The translations under genes were made by a program, and so were the position numbers. Of a DNA stretch of 64,000 nucleotides, positions 1-7,723 are shown one piece after another. Each line of letters starts with the position of its first letter. Position 1 is the stretch's first letter. The DNA lies in assembly GCA_041391745.1 (NCBI GenBank), contig JAWKNK010000013.1, positions 1 to 64,000 of the forward strand, in the 5' to 3' direction. This stretch comes from JAIXWP01 sp041391745. GTDB taxonomy: Bacteria > Bacteroidota > Bacteroidia > Flavobacteriales_D > Sanyastnellaceae. Under the pieces are notes generated by a model, which saw only the letters and a program-made list of their open reading frames with translations, was not told the origin of the DNA and ran no database searches.

Positions 1-44
1 GAACAAAAGACTGGAGGTTTTTTCACAGTCTGACGTTAGCAGCC

Positions 45-389
45 ATGGTTCGAGAAATAAGTAACTCAAATAATGCAGAAAAGAAACAAGCACTTATGAA
101 AAAAAAAATCGTTTCGATATGTTATTATATAGCAATCACAAATTTAATATTCGCTTCCACTGTGCTACTATCAGTTATAATAAGCCATGGTAATATTTCA
201 CCACCTGCCGCACATTTGCTAGGATTAATACTAATAACTTCATTCGTTTTAGCAATAATTGGTACTCTTCTATTGTTAATTGCTAATAAAACACTAAAGA
301 CAAATAAGAACACCGTATCCATCATTATTATTTGTTTAATTACAATCTTGTTTTTCGGTCTATCATGGTTTTTATTAGGCAGGACTTGA
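45..389 (+). CDS. small multi-pass membrane protein
   Basis: The 114-residue product has three hydrophobic segments (about residues 21-45, 57-80 and 91-110) behind a short charged N-terminus, so it is probably an inner-membrane protein. No family was recognised. The ATG follows directly on a GTTAGCAGCC sequence that looks like the right edge of a cassette-type recombination site. A second in-frame ATG at 96 begins MKKK just before the first membrane segment and may be the real start. It is the first gene of the + strand array. Confidence 0.6.
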   Translation: MVREISNSNNAEKKQALMKKKIVSICYYIAITNLIFASTVLLSVIISHGNISPPAAHLLGLILITSFVLAIIGTLLLLIANKTLKTNKNTVSIIIICLITILFFGLSWFLLGRT

Positions 390-540
390 CAACTATTGTT
401 TATGAATACGGCGAACTCAACATAACAAGACTTTTATAAGCATTGTATAATAAGACCGACAAGCAAGACTTAAAAAATACAGACCATAATGTTACGAAAT
501 GTGTGTAACAAGACTTGAAAGCCAAACAGGAAAATTCCAC

Positions 541-683
541 AGCCACTACACAGGTTTTGAGTCAGGCGGGCTGACATTAAAACTTGGAGCTTTGTGCTTC
601 TAATGAACTTAAGTAATAAATTGATCCCGCTTCCAAGCGCGACCGAAACTCACCCATCGCCAATACGTAAACCGTTAGGAGCA
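541..683. repeat. attC-like palindromic spacer
   Basis: This is a long spacer of the family shared across the array. It runs from a TTTTGAGTCAGGCGGG start, through a GAGCTTTGTGCTTCTAATGA middle, to an AAACCGTTAGGAGC end. The same three blocks in the same order recur near 7,538, 12,292 and 18,008. The outer arms can pair imperfectly. It separates the gene at 45-389 from the next one. The 150 bases before it (390-540) hold nothing recognisable. Confidence 0.6.
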
Positions 684-698
684 AGCAAAAAAAACATA

Positions 699-1247
699 GT
701 GAGAAACATTGACCAATTACTCGAAGAACTAATTCCACCAGCCGACTATAATCATCGGAATGGGTTTAGTAATGAGCATTTGGTCCTGAACTTAAGTGAC
801 ATAGAAAAACTTGAAGTTGAGAAGAGATTAATCGAAATGCTTGATGTTAAAGACGATGAGTTAATTGGGGAAACACTGACGATTTTAAAGTCGACTGATT
901 CGTTAGAGTGTTTGAGTAAAAGATTGAATTTCGCAAAGAGACCGACTTCAAAGATTATTTGGGCAAGTTACATCAATGAGATTAAGGGTGGAGACGAAGA
1001 AATGAAAGAAATAGCCCTCAATGAATTTGACAACGTAAAAGAGAAATATTCTCGAATAATGATATTCCACTATCTCGCTAGATTCCAAGATTCTCGCATT
1101 AATGAAAAAATTAAAGGCTACATCGACCACAAGGATTATCAAACCGCATACAATGCAAGGACATCTTTGGGAATTGACACGAAAGAGATTGTGAATAGAG
1201 AAAGGTCAAAAAACAAAAATTATTGGTGGAAATTTTGGGGAAAATAA
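699..1247 (+). CDS. hypothetical protein, HEAT-like helical
   Basis: The reading frame is open from 594, but its first 35 codons only translate the palindromic spacer. The protein more likely starts at the GTG at 699 (VRNIDQLLEEL), giving 182 residues. The sequence is acidic and helical, and the middle (LNLSDIEKLEVEKRLIE, later SKIIWASYINEI) resembles HEAT-repeat-like helices. There is no signal peptide, so it is probably cytosolic. It ends in a basic, tryptophan-rich tail (NYWWKFWGK). The function is unknown. It is a single-gene cassette between two spacers. Confidence 0.6.
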   Translation: MRNIDQLLEELIPPADYNHRNGFSNEHLVLNLSDIEKLEVEKRLIEMLDVKDDELIGETLTILKSTDSLECLSKRLNFAKRPTSKIIWASYINEIKGGDEEMKEIALNEFDNVKEKYSRIMIFHYLARFQDSRINEKIKGYIDHKDYQTAYNARTSLGIDTKEIVNRERSKNKNYWWKFWGK

Positions 1248-1252
1248 AGCCA

Positions 1253-1400
1253 GCTCACAACATTGGCTATACCAAATGCGGGCTGACTGCTTAAAAATGA
1301 AGATATTGCAACTAAACAACATTCGGTCTGGCGGACAAAGATTCGGTTTCAAAATCCCGCCCGAACGCAAAGCCCGAAACCGCTGTTCTTCATGTAAGAC
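1253..1400. repeat. attC-like palindromic spacer
   Basis: The spacer opens with CTCACAACATTGGC and closes with CCCGCCCGAACGCAAAGCCC then GAAACCGCTG. The closing block is shared with the spacer at 3,327. The GGTCTGGCGGAC block is the partner arm. Any reading frame through it is an artefact. Confidence 0.55.
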
Positions 1401-1407
1401 TAAAAAA

Positions 1408-1884
1408 ATGAAAAAGTTTTTAATTATATTATTTCTGACTCTAATCTGGAACCTTGCGAATGCTCAGAAATTTGATCTTGTTTCTAATGAATTTAAGGTT
1501 GGAGAGGTTTATTTATCCAATCCTAAGATCTTATTCGATTTCGCCAAATGGACTATAAGAAAAGAAAGTTATTCTCACTTGGATAGCATTGCTGAATTTT
1601 TGGCGAGATATGATAGTTTAATAGTTGAGATTGGAATCCATACGGACAGCAGAGGGAGTGACAATTACAGTATGCGTCTTGACAAAAAAAGAGCCGAGAG
1701 TATTATGGAATATTTGATTAAACAAGGGGTTGATTCTGATCGTCTTTCAGCCGAAGGCTATGGCAAGACTGAATTGATTATTTCAGATGAGAAAATTGAA
1801 AAGATGAAGACTGCGCAAGAAAGGGAAGAGGCTCATGCAGTCAACCGCAGAACAGAATTTAAAATAATTGAAATTAAAAAGTAA
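1408..1884 (+). CDS. OmpA-family peptidoglycan-binding protein
   Basis: The frame is open from 1,276, but the start at 1,408 gives a clean signal peptide (MKKFLIILFLTLIWNLANAQ) and a 158-residue secreted protein. Residues about 45-155 form an OmpA C-terminal domain: ILFDFAKWTIRKES, then IGIHTDSRGSDNYS, then LDKKRAESIMEYLI and GVDSDRLSAEGYGK. These match the conserved D-x-R-G-x-x-x-x-N and LSxxRAxxVxxYL features that bind diaminopimelate in peptidoglycan. It lacks a barrel and is all periplasmic domain, so it probably anchors to the cell wall. It is a cassette in the + strand array. Confidence 0.85.
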   Translation: MKKFLIILFLTLIWNLANAQKFDLVSNEFKVGEVYLSNPKILFDFAKWTIRKESYSHLDSIAEFLARYDSLIVEIGIHTDSRGSDNYSMRLDKKRAESIMEYLIKQGVDSDRLSAEGYGKTELIISDEKIEKMKTAQEREEAHAVNRRTEFKIIEIKK

Positions 1885-1892
1885 CATGAAAG

Positions 1893-1950
1893 CACAACTA
1901 CACCTTTCCGCAATGCCCTCGGGACACTGCGCATAGCCAAACCGTTGGCG
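1893..1950. repeat. short attC-like spacer
   Basis: This compact version of the spacer runs from a CACAACTACACC start to a CCAAACCGTTGGCGGTAGG end. Only the outer arms and GTTGGC end resemble the longer spacers. It lies between two genes of unrelated function. Confidence 0.4.
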
Positions 1951-1983
1951 GTAGGTTTAACAAACACTATAGACAAACAATAA

Positions 1984-2739
1984 ATGAGACTATTTAACTT
2001 TTTCAAAAAAAAATCTTCTGACAGCAAACAAGTTGACAGACAACAACCAGAACCAATTAACAACAATTCGTACTTACTTGAAAATTTAAGAAATCGACTT
2101 GTAGCGCTGGGTTATCAGGTTGACAAACATCCACAATATCTCGCATTAATCGTTAATTCTGAAATTGAGATTGCTACTGTTATCATTGACAATCCAAATA
2201 ATCATCCGAGCATTATACATTTGATGACTTTGACTATGCATTCCAAGTATTTCCCGAATGGTATAGAAGAGAATATTGTCGGTATTGGAACAACTATTCA
2301 AGACAAGGTCAATTCCGTAATAAATAATTACATTAACACGACTTTTCTACCTATAATTGACAGCTTCTCTGACAGTCATAATCCCGACTTGGATTTGTCT
2401 ATAATTATGAATGGTAAAGAAGTTCTTTGGCATCCAAAATTGGGCAATCTAACACTTCAAGGACAATGGAGTGACCATCCTGAAAATGAACTATTCTTTG
2501 AAATCATTAAAGGCAAACTAAAAGACAAACTGACATCAAACAAATTGAATTGGTTGAAACTATATATTTCTAAACGCGCTGACGGAACAATAATAGGCGA
2601 ATGCCTTTTTAATAACGAGCCGTGGCAAGAAGGTTTGGCAGACATTACAGAGTATGCAAAATCGTGGAAATTAAAAAGTGACTTCCAAGGACTAAAACAA
2701 TTTATAGTTTTTAGAAAATGTGACGCACATGATGAATAG
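1984..2739 (+). CDS. DUF6348-like cytosolic protein
   Basis: The protein has 251 residues, no signal peptide, and a lysine-rich N-terminus (MRLFNFFKKKSSDSK). The body has the layout I associate with DUF6348-type proteins: an N-terminal LENLRNRLVALGYQV block, a hydrophobic central beta region (IATVIIDNPNNHPSI), and a C-terminal LKLYISKRADGTIIGECLFN block. The family name is from memory of its pattern and is tentative. The function is not known. It is an intact single-gene cassette. Confidence 0.65.
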   Translation: MRLFNFFKKKSSDSKQVDRQQPEPINNNSYLLENLRNRLVALGYQVDKHPQYLALIVNSEIEIATVIIDNPNNHPSIIHLMTLTMHSKYFPNGIEENIVGIGTTIQDKVNSVINNYINTTFLPIIDSFSDSHNPDLDLSIIMNGKEVLWHPKLGNLTLQGQWSDHPENELFFEIIKGKLKDKLTSNKLNWLKLYISKRADGTIIGECLFNNEPWQEGLADITEYAKSWKLKSDFQGLKQFIVFRKCDAHDE

Positions 2740-2796
2740 AAAACCTACCTCCAATACTTAAACCGTTACGTGGCATTTTAAAGACCGACAGTACGA

Positions 2797-3324
2797 ATGA
2801 GAACACTATTTAAGATATTAGGACTTGCAGTCATTGACTTTGGACTGATTTGGCTTTGGGTTTACCAAATGGACCCAGACCCAAGTGTTTCTATCGGAAT
2901 TATTCTTTTGGTTCCGTTTGTTTTCGTGCTGAATTTGATAATTGCAGGAGTTCTATTCTTTGCTAAAAAGAAGGAGTTTTCGAGAATATTCCTCATCAAC
3001 TCTTTTATTGCTTCGATTGTAATGTTTTATCTATTTGGAGAACGAATTGACAGACATCAGAATAATCGATTGGAAGAGTGGACATTTCAAAAAGCTGATA
3101 CGACATTTTCACTGATTACATGGAAAGAGACAAACGAGTTTAGTATGACGTATAGCTTAAATCCAGGCTCGTCTTGGGGATTTTTAGATGGAACTTGCAA
3201 GAAGGAATACGACAATTGGATTTTAAAAACTGACTCATTAACAATGACTATTGACGATATGGATAACTTAATAGGCTTCAGAAATCCAACTGATACCCTT
3301 GAAATGAATAAAATAAAAAGATAA
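2797..3324 (+). CDS. membrane protein with C-terminal soluble domain
   Basis: The 175-residue product has three hydrophobic stretches (about residues 5-23, 31-55 and 64-82), followed by a polar C-terminal half (LITWKETNEFSMTYSLN). No family was recognised. The start lies about 30 bases after a GTTACGTGGCATTTT motif, a right-edge-like spacer end that is complementary to the GCCACATAAC just after the stop codon. That arrangement is expected of a cassette bounded by two related sites. Confidence 0.65.
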   Translation: MRTLFKILGLAVIDFGLIWLWVYQMDPDPSVSIGIILLVPFVFVLNLIIAGVLFFAKKKEFSRIFLINSFIASIVMFYLFGERIDRHQNNRLEEWTFQKADTTFSLITWKETNEFSMTYSLNPGSSWGFLDGTCKKEYDNWILKTDSLTMTIDDMDNLIGFRNPTDTLEMNKIKR

Positions 3325-3326
3325 AA

Positions 3327-3405
3327 ACGCCACATAACAAGGGTTTTGCGTCAGGCGGGACCGAAACCCGCCCGAACACAAAGCCCGAAACTTTTATAGG
3401 CAACC
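3327..3405. repeat. attC-like palindrome, clearest example
   Basis: This is the cleanest spacer. GCCACATAAC opens it, TTTTGCGTCAGGCGGG is the left inner arm, ACCGAAA is the loop, and CCCGCCCGAACACAAAG is the right inner arm. The inner arms pair over about 15 positions with one bulged base. The GCCACATAAC arm also matches the GTTACGTGGC that ends the previous spacer. Paired simple boxes around an imperfect hairpin with a bulged base are typical of integron attC sites. Confidence 0.65.
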
Positions 3406-3407
3406 CG

Positions 3408-3677
3408 ATGACGAGAATATACTATAAACGACATTTTGACGAACCTCGGACAGAACAATCCGAAGTTTGGGGAACTTGTGACTATTATTTTGAAACAAAT
3501 CAGAACGGAGAAGTACTTCGACAAATTGAAGTTTATGCAAATGGAAAAACATTAAAATACAGCAAACAATTTATGGAAGATGAATTTGGATTTCTTACCG
3601 ACCAAGCTCTTGACACTTTTGATTTTGAAAACTTTGAAATATCTGTAACTGACTTTGAAGATCAATGGCAAAAGTGA
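3408..3677 (+). CDS. hypothetical protein
   Basis: The 89-residue acidic protein has no signal peptide or membrane segment. It begins MTRIYYKRHFDEP and ends in an acidic FDFENFEISVTDFEDQ stretch. It may be a small alpha/beta protein of unknown role. It overlaps the macro-domain gene by 13 bases, so the two were probably expressed together as one two-gene cassette. Confidence 0.6.
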   Translation: MTRIYYKRHFDEPRTEQSEVWGTCDYYFETNQNGEVLRQIEVYANGKTLKYSKQFMEDEFGFLTDQALDTFDFENFEISVTDFEDQWQK

Positions 3678-3977
3678 ATTACGTAACTGGTGACGCTACA
3701 ATTCCGCAGACAAATGGAAACAAAATTATTGTTCACGTTTGCAATGACATTGGTGGCTGGGGCAAGGGCTTTGTAATGGCAATTTCTAATTCGTTATGAA
3801 GCCATTTTATTAGGACTTGAAAAAGTGGGTCAGTTCGCTATTGACAAAATTGCAACAGTACATATGACGAGAATTGGTTGTGGACTTGCTGGGGGAACTT
3901 GTGACAAAATTGAACCATTGATAAATAAATCACTTTTCGAGAAAGAAATTGAGACGTATGTTTATGACTTTAACTGA
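3665..3977 (+). pseudogene. macro-domain (ADP-ribose-binding) pseudogene
   Basis: The N-terminal frame (3,665-3,799) reads MAKVNYVTGDAT, then KIIVHVCNDIGGWGKGF, the start of a macro domain with the N-D-x-G-G-W-G-K-G-F signature that binds ADP-ribose. It stops early. The C-terminal part resumes in another frame to 3,977 with VHMTRIGCGLAGG and EIETYVYDF, typical of the domain's end. About 45 residues in the middle are missing, so this is an internal out-of-frame deletion and not a single-base slip. It is very probably non-functional. Confidence 0.8.
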
Positions 3978-4068
3978 AAAAAGGGGGAGCCACTGACTTC
4001 TAAACTTTTGTGCTAATAATCCGCCACATCGCAAATCTGCATATCGTTCTATGCTATACACTACTTCA
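3978..4068. repeat. degenerate attC-like spacer
   Basis: The segment carries the ACTTTTGTGCTAATAATCC block, then CGCCACATCGCAAATCTGC and CGTTCTATGC. These match the middle and right side of the longer spacers, such as the one at 7,538. The left arm is poorly preserved. Confidence 0.4.
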
Positions 4069-4153
4069 ATGACAACTTCTAGATTACTCATATTGTTTAA
4101 TATGGTAATAGCAATTATTGGTTGTACAGATAACCATGTTGACCAAACTGTAG
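4069..4153 (+). pseudogene. lipoprotein gene fragment cut by IS3 element
   Basis: An ATG opens a lipoprotein signal peptide (MTTSRLLILFNMVIAIIGC) with a plausible lipobox cysteine, followed by TDNHVDQTV. The frame runs straight into the left inverted repeat of the IS element at 4,154. No in-frame continuation was found on the other side, so the rest was lost or rearranged. Confidence 0.6.
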
Positions 4154-4209
4154 TGGTCGGGAAAAACTGGACAAGTTGAATGACATCAACAAATCCTTAA
4201 ATTTCCAAT

Positions 4210-4500
4210 ATGAAACGCGAACGTAGAAAATTTACTAATGCTTTCAAAACCGAAGTGGTTCTTGAAGCATTGAAAGAGAAACTTTCTGTTGCCCAGCTTG
4301 CAGAAAAGTACAAGTTATATCCAACCCAGATTTCAAGTTGGAAGGCTGAGTTTCTAGAAAAGTCAGCTAGTGTCTTTGGTGCTGATCAAGCCGAATCCAT
4401 TGAAGAGAAGGAGAAAAAGGAGAAACTCGAAGAGGATCTGTATGCCCAAATTGGCCGCCTTAAAATGGAGAATGAATGGCTAAAAAAAAAGCTTCAATGA
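4210..4500 (+). CDS. IS3-family transposase OrfA
   Basis: The 96-residue protein has the N-terminal helix-turn-helix of IS3 OrfA (KFTNAFKTEVVLEALK, then SVAQLAEKYKLYPTQISSWK), which binds the element's ends. A charged, leucine-zipper-like tail follows. The last codons contain nine consecutive A residues then GC (A AAA AAG in frame zero), where a -1 slip would fuse OrfA to OrfB. The stop lies just after this site. Confidence 0.9.
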   Translation: MKRERRKFTNAFKTEVVLEALKEKLSVAQLAEKYKLYPTQISSWKAEFLEKSASVFGADQAESIEEKEKKEKLEEDLYAQIGRLKMENEWLKKKLQ

Positions 4501-5339
4501 GAACGATTGACGAAAAGAAAGAATTGATTGACACAATGGACGAAAAGTTCACCATTCAAGAGCAATGTGCAATGATCGATCTCCCACGAAGCACCTTTTA
4601 TTACTCCAATACTGGAGTTAGTAATGAGGACTTGGAGTTGATGCGTAAAATGGATGAAATGTATTTGGAGGATCCTACAAGAGGAACACGCCGATACAGC
4701 GATGAGTTAAGTGCTGAAGGTTATAAACTTGGGCGAGATCGGGCAAGAACTCTCATGATTTTGATGGGAATTAGCGCCATCTATCCTAAGCCAAGAACCA
4801 CAGTAATTGATAAAACCAAGTATAAGTATCCATACTTACTACGGAACCTCAAAATAGAGCGAGTGAATCAAGTTTGGGAGATTGACATCAGCTACATTCC
4901 AATGCGATACGGCTTTATGTTCTTAGTGGCTATTATAGACGTTCAAAGCCGCTTTATTGTCGGCTGGGACATCTCTAACACAATGGAAGCTTCCTGGGTC
5001 ATTAAAACGATTAAAAAGGCCATTAAAGAGCACGGAGCTCCGGAGATTATAAACTCCGATCAAGGAACTCAGTTTACTAGCGAGGATTATGTCGATTACA
5101 TCAAATCTTTAAAGACAGTAAAAATCTCTATGGATGGTAAAGGCCGTGCAACAGATAATGCGTTCATCGAACGCTTCTTTCGAACCATCAAACACGATCG
5201 TTTGTATCTCAATCCTAGTCGTGATGGTCACGAGTTATACAACGAATGTGAAGACTTTATTAACTATTACAACAATCGAAGAACACATTCTTCCATCGGG
5301 AAAATCGCTCCTAGTAAGGTTTACAAAAAAGCTGCATAG
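4476..5339 (+). CDS. IS3-family transposase OrfB, DDE integrase
   Basis: The 287-residue frame contains the rve integrase core. The acidic triad is visible: D in VWEIDISYIPM, D in INSDQGTQFTS, and E in NAFIERFFRTIKHD. An HTH_21-like segment (GTRRYSDELSAEG) precedes the core. The product is probably made as an OrfAB fusion by -1 frameshifting at the A9G run around 4,482-4,491, since OrfB's own start overlaps OrfA. It catalyses copy-out-paste-in transposition. Confidence 0.92.
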   Translation: MAKKKASMRTIDEKKELIDTMDEKFTIQEQCAMIDLPRSTFYYSNTGVSNEDLELMRKMDEMYLEDPTRGTRRYSDELSAEGYKLGRDRARTLMILMGISAIYPKPRTTVIDKTKYKYPYLLRNLKIERVNQVWEIDISYIPMRYGFMFLVAIIDVQSRFIVGWDISNTMEASWVIKTIKKAIKEHGAPEIINSDQGTQFTSEDYVDYIKSLKTVKISMDGKGRATDNAFIERFFRTIKHDRLYLNPSRDGHELYNECEDFINYYNNRRTHSSIGKIAPSKVYKKAA

Positions 5340-5463
5340 AAATGAACAAAAACACTAATTTATTAGTCTCCCCCAGACCCCCTCATTACTACTACATTAA
5401 CAACTATATTTGTATATAAGACTTTGTCCAAGCATTCCCGACCATCTCAAAGACTTGAGCTAT

Positions 5464-5805
5464 TCAGTAAGGAACAATGCAATCTTGCAAATCCCAGGTG
5501 AAGTTAATTTCGCAGTAGGCGTGGAGCTTTTTATGCGTAAAGATTTCAGCGTACTTTTTGTTGAATTTTATCTCGGCAAATAGAGAACTTCGACTTCTTA
5601 AAACAACAATTTGTAATTCGTCATTTACAAAAGGGGAGTCCCCTAGAAGCTTCACCCTGCCGTCTTCGTCGATCCTGTATTTTCCAGAGTAGGATTTATC
5701 GATTGGGTGGACAGAATCGATGTGGTTAATTTGAACTTTGTACATCGAATCGATTGGGTTGAGATCAATATGCAACATGGAAGATGCACTATCTCCTAAT
5801 TGCAT
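5464..5805 (-). CDS. hypothetical protein, opposite-strand in array
   Basis: The 113-residue frame reads like real protein (DKSYSGKYRIDEDGRVKLLG, then SLFAEIKFNKKYAEIF). It is the only - strand gene in the first 19 kb and lies next to the right end of the IS3 element. A plausible N-terminal extension (SHSSSDTNSPRGVDSLP, up to about 5,895) is in another frame, so the gene may be frameshifted and longer. No family was recognised. A competing + strand frame at 5,738-5,983 looks less protein-like. Confidence 0.45.
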   Translation of the reverse strand: MQLGDSASSMLHIDLNPIDSMYKVQINHIDSVHPIDKSYSGKYRIDEDGRVKLLGDSPFVNDELQIVVLRSRSSLFAEIKFNKKYAEIFTHKKLHAYCEINFTWDLQDCIVPY

Positions 5806-5983
5806 TTCAAATGGCGCCAGCGTTGATATTGACTACTCCGAGTTGAGGAAGAGAATCAACTCCTCTAGGAGAATTTGTATCGGAGCTACTATGACTGACG
5901 TTGGACTACTGCAAAATTATTTATCTTCTAGTTTTCAAGACATTCAAACCTTATTGAGTATATTTATGAATAGTACAGCATAA

Positions 5984-6135
5984 ATTACGGTTTTTACGTC
6001 ATGCGTGCTGACGTGTCCCGCAAATGCGGGAGAGTTTGATAGCGTAGACTTTGGTGATAAATTGATCCACTTCCGAGTGGAGACGGGACCCGACCGAAGG
6101 CAAAGACCGAAACCGTCATGCGGCATTTTAAGACG
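5984..6135. repeat. attC-like palindromic spacer
   Basis: The spacer opens with TTACGGTTTTTACGTCATGC and closes with CCGACCGAAGGCAAAGACC then GAAACCGTCATGCGGCATTT. ACGGTTT at the left pairs with AAACCGT at the right. A nested perfect hairpin, TCCCGCAAATGCGGGA, lies inside. The same nested hairpin occurs in the spacers near 7,575 and 12,330. Confidence 0.6.
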
Positions 6136-6146
6136 ACACAAAGACA

Positions 6147-6440
6147 ATGAGTAGGCCTACAGTCCGAAATATAGTTGCTGAACCATCCGAGTGGACTTAC
6201 GGAAACTTGTTTGGAGAAATTAAATCTGAACGAAATGGCGACAAGTTTAAAGTCAGACTAACGCCTTTAAAAATCGGAAAATCATTTTCAAGTAACATTT
6301 TAGTATTAACACCTCGAATTAAAGACGAGACATTTAAACCTTTGCAACAATATTATTCAGTTACAATAAACGGGTCTTTAGTTAATGAAGAAACAAATGA
6401 GCAAGAATTTATTGTTATTGGCAACGTGACTTATGATTAA
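6147..6440 (+). CDS. hypothetical protein
   Basis: The 97-residue protein has no signal peptide. It is beta-rich in appearance (EWTYGNLFGEIKSE, then FKVRLTPLKIGKSFSS and LQQYYSVTINGSLV). No family was recognised. It overlaps the next gene by 8 bases, so the pair is a two-gene cassette that is probably translationally coupled. Confidence 0.6.
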   Translation: MSRPTVRNIVAEPSEWTYGNLFGEIKSERNGDKFKVRLTPLKIGKSFSSNILVLTPRIKDETFKPLQQYYSVTINGSLVNEETNEQEFIVIGNVTYD

Positions 6441-6699
6441 AATGATTGAGGTAAATCGACATATAAGCATTTATGAAAAGGATGGTGACAAGTACATTGG
6501 AGAAATTCCACTGACGAATGTTGCCTTAAAGGACTTACAATCTTTAGTTTCGATTGAAAAATATAAGGACGACCATTTGCTTTATAATTGTTACCTTCTT
6601 GACAAATCAATGCTTGACAAATTAGCCGTCCTTGACAACCAAACATTTAATTTAAATCTTGACAGTCATGAGTATTTCTTGGAAGCAACTACAAAATAA
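6433..6699 (+). CDS. hypothetical protein
   Basis: The 88-residue soluble protein begins MIKMIEVNRHISIYEKDGDK and continues with KYKDDHLLYNCYLLDKSML. It is acidic with no membrane segment and no family was recognised. The start overlaps the end of the upstream gene by 8 bases, which suggests coupling. A second ATG at 6,442 is equally possible. It may be the partner of the upstream protein. Confidence 0.55.
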   Translation: MIKMIEVNRHISIYEKDGDKYIGEIPLTNVALKDLQSLVSIEKYKDDHLLYNCYLLDKSMLDKLAVLDNQTFNLNLDSHEYFLEATTK

Positions 6700-6811
6700 T
6701 AAACGACCGCATAAAAGCACAGTTGCGATAGGCGGGGTTTCGTACTTCGCATAAACATTTATGGCAAAAATATCGCCCATCACAAATCTGCAAACCTTTA
6801 TGTGTAACCTT
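6700..6811. repeat. attC-like spacer, variant type
   Basis: This variant carries AAGCACAGTTGCGATAGGC, then CGCCCATCACAAATCTGC and AACCTTTATGTG. It closely matches the spacer at 16,711-16,847, which has GATAGGCGGGGAGTTTGG, CACCCATCTCAGATCTAC and AAACCCTTAATTT. The two form a subgroup lacking the nested TCCCGC hairpin. Confidence 0.5.
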
Positions 6812-7528
6812 ATGACCACAGCACGAAATATATTGACAATTTTAATATTGACTATTTCTAACATAGTCAACGGACAGACTTTTGATAAAACATTTTCCGG
6901 ACAATGGGCCATGACTTCTTGGATTTATGAGTTTCATAAAGATGGAACATACAAAAGGACTTCTTCTGGACATTTTGGAAGTCCGGTTTATAGCGGCGCA
7001 TATACAATAAAGTCAGACACAATTCATATAATCACTGGGTTTGAAAATACTAGCGGGACATTGAACGAATACTATCTGTTGGACAAAGATTCAATGCTTA
7101 TTGACCTCGATAATTTTTATGATTATTCTCCAAATCACAATGATTTGCAATATTTAAGTAAGAAGCGCTACGACATTCTGAAGAAACCAAATATGGACTC
7201 AAAGAATGTTTTAACAAAAAATCAATTTGAATTAAAGGTTAATGAGTCAACAACTATTCTCAACAAAAAAAGACTTGCTGAAATAACGGATGAAGAAAAT
7301 ATCCAAATCATTCGACTGATAAACACTATACGAATGAGCCAAGATTCATTACATAAAACAGGAATATATGCAGATTTCATCAAAGCAGTTGAAAAAACTG
7401 ATTATGAAAAAGAACTGGCATCGTTTTACGACTGGATACCAAATAGGGGAATGGGATTTTATTTTCAAAAACTACAAGTTGAACTTGGCGGAACTCCTCA
7501 ACTTTACAGCAGATACACGATAGAATGA
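6812..7528 (+). CDS. secreted lipocalin-like hypothetical protein
   Basis: The frame is open from 6,761, but its first codons fall in the spacer. The ATG at 6,812 gives a signal peptide (MTTARNILTILILTISNIVN, then GQ) and 238 residues. The N-terminal half (FSGQWAMTSWIYEFHKDGTY, then YSGAYTIKSDTIHIIT) looks like the beta strands of lipocalin-type or META-like domains common in Bacteroidota. The C-terminal half is charged and helical. The function is unknown. It is probably periplasmic. Confidence 0.6.
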   Translation: MTTARNILTILILTISNIVNGQTFDKTFSGQWAMTSWIYEFHKDGTYKRTSSGHFGSPVYSGAYTIKSDTIHIITGFENTSGTLNEYYLLDKDSMLIDLDNFYDYSPNHNDLQYLSKKRYDILKKPNMDSKNVLTKNQFELKVNESTTILNKKRLAEITDEENIQIIRLINTIRMSQDSLHKTGIYADFIKAVEKTDYEKELASFYDWIPNRGMGFYFQKLQVELGGTPQLYSRYTIE

Positions 7529-7537
7529 TAAAAAAAG

Positions 7538-7683
7538 CTACACATACGGTTTTTGCGTCAGGTGGGTTGATGTGTCCCGCAAATGCGGGAGAGATAGTGA
7601 TTTTAAAGAACTTTATTAATAAATTGAAGCTTTGTGCTGAAAATCCAGCCCATCGCCAATCTGCAAACCGTTAGCATTCGGGC
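7538..7683. repeat. attC-like palindromic spacer
   Basis: The spacer opens with ACACATACGGTTTTTGCGTC, contains the nested hairpin TCCCGCAAATGCGGGA and the block GAAGCTTTGTGCTGAAAATC, and ends with CTGCAAACCGTTAGC. The left TACGGTTTTTGC pairs with the right GCAAACCGTTA. It is one of the best full-length members. Confidence 0.6.
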
Positions 7684-7723
7684 TAAAGCGACATAGCCGA
7701 CTGACAACAAAACGAAATAATTG

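Larger units (their letters stand above)
4154..5444 (+). mobile_element. IS3-family (IS150-like) insertion sequence
   Basis: The element is about 1,291 bp and starts TGGTCGGGAA, ending with its complement TTCCCGACCA. The terminal repeats extend to about 22 imperfectly matched bases including a GGACAA block. Inside are two overlapping frames, orfA and orfB, with an A-rich slippery site between them. Both ends are TG...CA, as in the IS150 group. The flanking bases (TAG on the left, TCT on the right) are not a target duplication. The transposase frames are intact, so it may be active. Confidence 0.9.

Noticed and set aside
1276..1407. N-terminal extension of the OmpA-like protein
   Set aside because: The 44 codons translate the palindromic spacer; a perfect signal peptide starts at 1,408.
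5406..5413. Outward promoter (TATATTTG) at the IS3 right end
   Set aside because: It matches a -7 box, but no -33 box is seen and the next gene is on the other strand.
5738..5983. 81-residue + strand frame
   Set aside because: It overlaps the more convincing - strand gene and shows no domain or signal peptide.
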